The notes under the pieces were generated by a model. The model was not told the origin of the DNA. It saw only the letters and a list, made by a program, of their open reading frames with translations, and ran no database searches. The position numbers were made by a program, and so were the translations under genes. From Carallia brachiata (taxonomy: Eukaryota; Streptophyta; Magnoliopsida; Malpighiales; Rhizophoraceae), in the NCBI GenBank assembly GCA_021464245.1, contig JADCRB010000077.1, positions 558,001-622,000 on the forward strand: a DNA stretch of 64,000 nucleotides. The letters are read 5' to 3'. Of the stretch, positions 60,421 to 64,000 are shown piece after piece. Numbering within the stretch: position 1 is the stretch's first letter; each line of letters starts with the position of its first letter.

Positions 60421-63030
60421 ATGGAAAAGATTATGCTTATGTTTCATTTCTGGCTAGCAATGTTGCTGCTCTTGTGGAGTTCAGCCACATGTTCAGATAC
60501 ACAGCCGGGTTGCTCTGATAAGTGCGGAAATGTTAGTGTTCCTTACCCATTTGGGATTGGAGACTCAAGATGTGCCATAAACAATAATTTCCTGCTAAAA
60601 TTTAATTCGTCTGCCAGCCCTCCTCAGCTTTTGTTGGGCAGCATTCCTGTCCTGAATGTTTCTGCAGAGCATTGCACGCTGACTCTTAGCATGGCCATGG
60701 CCTACAACTGCTTCAATGAGTCCGGTTTGGTGTACCGCCGGCGTGCATTTACCAAACTTGGGAGTATGCCTTTCAGGTTTTCAAACACAAGAAACAAGCT
60801 CACGGCTTTGGGGTGTGACACCTTGGCCTTAGTGACAGATGCGCAGGGAAATTTGGGGAGTGGCTGCATCTCCTTGTGCAACGAACAGGTGAACTTTACT
60901 GAAGCTGGCACGTGCTCAGGTTTTGGATGCTGCCAGATAGCTATACCACAGAGGCTAAAGACATTGAACATCACGATTCGAAGCCCATCAAACCACACAA
61001 ATGTTTTGGGGTTTAATCCATGTGGATTTGCCTTCTTAGCAGATGAAGAATCTTTTAATATCTCAAAGATGCAGCTCTCGCATACACCAGATCAAATGGC
61101 CAGTTCCAACTCTGTCATTGAGTGGGTGGTTGAGGAGAAAACATGTGAGATGGCTAAAGGTAATATAAGCACATATGGCTGTGGTGAAAACACTGATTGC
61201 GTATACTCCAAAAGTGCCCAAGGGTATCGCTGCTCCTGCAAGGAAGGATTTGAAGGAAATCCTTACCTGAAAGGATGCCAAGGTGAGTGAGTGATCAAAA
61301 GCTGTTAACTTTTTCGTTCTTTTACACCATGAAAAGAGCATTTGCTGATCAGTCAAATGTAACAGACGTCAATGAGTGCAAGGATCCGCTGACATATCCA
61401 TGTGAAGGCTCCTCCAAGAACACATTTGGAAATTATACCTGTAGTTGCCCCCTTGGAATGCACGGGAATGGCAAGCTTGGATGTAAAGGATTTAGATTCA
61501 CCAGATTAGCCACAGGTACTACAATGTCTGCCAATCTCACTGTATGATATCTGTTTCATTCAGGTATCTCAGTTACTTGTTCATTGGATTAAAAAAGCAA
61601 ATCTTGCCTGTTAATCTGAGGAGAGAGTCAACCTTGGTTTAACTATTATCTCATTATGACTTGGAGGTCACAGGTTACTGCCTCTTTATTAAAAATAAGG
61701 ATAAGGACGCAGACATTTGACACTTCTCTAGACTCCACGACGTGGAAAGCTCTGTTAACATTTTTTATTTCCATTTAAACCATAAATCATCATAGTTTAG
61801 CCCCAACCCCATCAAATTAGATATTTTGGTTTGACTGCAATAACATTTCCTGATATTGCTTCTGTGTTTCTGTACCTTAATTTCTCTAATTTTATATTCA
61901 ATTGCAGCTATTGGAGCAACCATTTTTGTTTTGGTTATTAGTGTTTTGATTTTCATAATCTACAAGAAGCGCAGAAAAGAGAAAACCTTCTTAGAAAATG
62001 GGGGTATGTTGTTGAAACACCAAAGGGTAAGAATCTTCAGTGAAGCGGAGCTTGCCAAGGCTACCAGAAATTATGACAAGAGTCAATTTCTTGGCGAAGG
62101 TGGCTTTGGGTCTGTTTATAAGGTGTTTTAATTGATAATACATCAGTTGCAGTAAAGAGGCCCAAAGATTTAGATAAGATGCAAATAAATCAAGAATTTC
62201 AACATGAAATTGGGATCATTTCACAGATCAATCACAAAAATGTTGTCAAGCTTTTGGGGCTACGTCTGGAGACGAAGGTGCCACTCCTGGTTTACAAATA
62301 TGTTTCAAATGGGACTCTTTACCAGCACATTCATCAGAAGAGGTCACAAATTTTGGCAACTTGGATAAATCGCCTGAAGATGGCAGCAGATACAGCACTT
62401 GCACTTGACTATCTGCATTCTTTAGCAAACCCTTCAATCATTCACGGAGACATCAAGTCAATGAACATACTCTTAGATGATCATTATGATGCAAAGGTAT
62501 CTGATTTTCAAGCTTCGGTGTTGATTTCACCAGATGGAGTTGACATGGCGACAAAAATACAAGGGACTTTTGGCTACCTTGATCCATAGTAACTCATGAC
62601 AGGAAATTTAACTGAGAAAAGTGATGTGTACAGCTTTGGTGTTGTTCTTGTGGAGCTTTTAACAGGAGAAAAGCCAAACTCTGGTGTAGAATCTAAGGAG
62701 AAGGGTAACTTCATTCAATATTTCTTTTCATCCCTTGAAAATGACACCCTCTATCAGATTCTTTGTTTTGAATTAGCTGATAAAGATGAAATAGAAGAGA
62801 TCCAAATATTTGCAGCGCTTGCAAAGAAATGCTTGAATAGCCGGGGTGTCAAAAGGCCAGCCATGAAAGAAGTAGCTGATAAGCTTGCCAGATTGACAAA
62901 GTTGCATCGAAGTTTGCGGACTCAGCATGAAAGCAAAGGATTTTCCGGGTGATTCTTCTGACCACTCTTCCAACATTATGGCGATCAAGATAAACCAACC
63001 TGATATTTTACCGTGCCAGAGAATTTTGTA
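60421..63030 (+). pseudogene. Wall-associated kinase copy 2, kinase broken
   Basis: Exons correspond one to one with WAK gene 1: 60421-61282, 61366-61515 and 61908 to about 63030. The first two exons stay open, with the signal peptide, galacturonan-binding and EGF domains readable. Disulfide cysteines have been lost: LLKFNSS replaces LLKCNSS, and EGSSKNTF replaces EGTCKNTF in the calcium-EGF domain. The kinase exon is broken. A 1-bp deletion near 62122-62132 shifts the frame just after GFGSVYK, DFG has become DFQ (62503-62511), and a TAG interrupts at 62587-62589 where gene 1 has GAG. The C terminus is cut short (HESKGFSG). Without the kinase lesions the product would resemble gene 1. A truncated secreted or membrane ectodomain could still be made if it is transcribed. 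Confidence 0.9.
61630..61760 (+). mobile_element. Au-like SINE remnant in WAK copy 2 intron
   Basis: 'accttggtttaactattatc', 'ttatgacttggaggtcacag' with 'ggttactgcctctt', and 'aaggataaggacgcagacat' follow the Au SINE layout better than the copy in gene 1. It sits at the homologous intron position. Confidence 0.65.
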
Positions 63031-63039
63031 GCATTTGAC

Positions 63040-64000
63040 GTGGGACTTCGTTTTCTGTTCGTTTGTTTTGAGTTTTGGTCTATTGGAAGATCCATAGGCT
63101 TCCATTTCTTAACCAGCAATTCCAAGTGTAGCCTTAGACATAGGTCCTTATCATTTTCTTTCTACATTCAAACTCTTGCCTGATCATTCCAGATGATGCA
63201 AAGTTTTATGATGGTAGTCGGTTAAGACACTCTGTTGAGATTTCTTGTGTTCAAATCTTATTTTCTGGCCTTTCTGCATTCATAGTTAGGTAAGATTTGT
63301 CTATGGTATAAACTAGTATCCATTGCTCCAATTTTGCGGACTTACTGCAAGATTTTTTATTTTTTATTTTTTTTTGCTTTTTTGGTACACAGACTTACTG
63401 CAAGATTTTGTCTCCCTCCAAAGTTTGAAAAACTGTTACGACAGTTAAGCTGGTGTGAAGAGAAGCTATCATTTTTTATTGAATTTCAACTTTGAATGGA
63501 TTATGTAATTGTTCAAATGTAATCAGCTTGTATTAGCACGATTAAATCACGCTTTGTTACAGTGGGTCTACAAGTTTAGTTCATATTTCGATTTCATATG
63601 TAAAAAAGCTGAAAAGTGTAACAGTTAGTTACTCTTAACAGTTTGTATATTGAACTCCTGATGTATAATTTATGATTATATCAATGAAAGGCCTTGAAGC
63701 CAATTTGAAATCAACAGTAACAGCCGGACATCATCCTCTCCTTGCAAAACAATTCACTAAACAATTCATCTGTCATACCAATTAATTATGCTGTCAAATT
63801 TTTAAGACAACTTAGTGTGGCGCTAGGTGGTTGTGAATTAAGGATTTAGAATGTTTATTAGGGGAGTAATTATCTAAATTTTTTTCACTAAAAAGATTAT
63901 ATAATTGTCATGTTAGTGTTTATTAATTATGCTGTCAAATTTTGATTCGTTTCCAGTCCAAACTCAGTTGGCCCTGATCTCAAGCTCTCCTTTGAAAGGA
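63040..64000. other. 3' flank of WAK copy 2
   Basis: Parts at 63080-63330 and 63740-63780 resemble the 3' flank of WAK gene 1 and the 55.5-kb repeat ('cagatgatgcaaag', 'aacaattcatctgtcat'). No further gene is seen before the window ends. Confidence 0.55.

Noticed and set aside
1..64000. CRISPR arrays, bacterial operons, rRNA genes or complete tRNA genes
   Set aside because: The window is plant nuclear DNA. The repeats seen are microsatellites, tandem duplications and transposons, and no complete RNA gene was recognised by eye.

Overview
This is nuclear DNA from a flowering plant. Its genes carry GT-AG introns, intergenic DNA is AT-rich, and it holds plant-only families: an E-class PPR protein, wall-associated kinases, an RTM2-like HSP20 protein and plant SINEs. 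Protein resemblances point to a eudicot, probably a woody rosid. I cannot name the species, and all family matches come from memory without a database search.

Layout. 0.8-2.8 kb (minus): an E-class PPR gene closely resembling Arabidopsis SLO1 (At2g22410), but with no in-frame ATG before the upstream stop. 2.8-11.6 kb: AT-rich DNA with a diverged 560-bp tandem repeat, two MITE copies and a hairpin. 11.7-15.8 kb (plus): a decayed molybdenum-cofactor gene, CNX1. 17.9-23.1 kb (plus): a complete-looking cobalamin-independent methionine synthase gene. Its splice sites all work and it reads through 707 codons, but 58 codons carrying a zinc ligand and the catalytic histidine are missing. 25.0-26.4 kb (minus): an RTM2-like gene whose membrane anchor is out of frame. 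27.8-38.7 kb (plus): gamma-tubulin complex component 6, intact in 14 exons (1255 aa). 39.0-41.4 kb (minus): the 3' part of a SEN54 tRNA-splicing endonuclease gene with a hAT-type MITE in its intron. 43.9-44.9 kb (plus): an EXO70 pseudogene split by a solo LTR. 48.1-63 kb: two directly repeated wall-associated kinase (WAK) genes. The first is intact (721 aa) and the second is broken in its kinase domain. Between them lie two foldback structures, two hAT-type MITEs with perfect 8-bp target duplications, and an extra copy of the WAK 3' flank.

The genes do not form a pathway. PPR, GCP6 and the first WAK look functional; methionine synthase and RTM2 look altered; CNX1, EXO70, SEN54 and the second WAK look partly or wholly dead. 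The window is therefore rich in gene decay and in datable transposon insertions. I found no convincing new molecular system. The strongest oddities are the methionine synthase lacking its catalytic segment, the 1.58-kb inverted repeat at 53.9-55.4 kb, and the WAK pair whose shared intronic SINE and paralogous empty site order the events.
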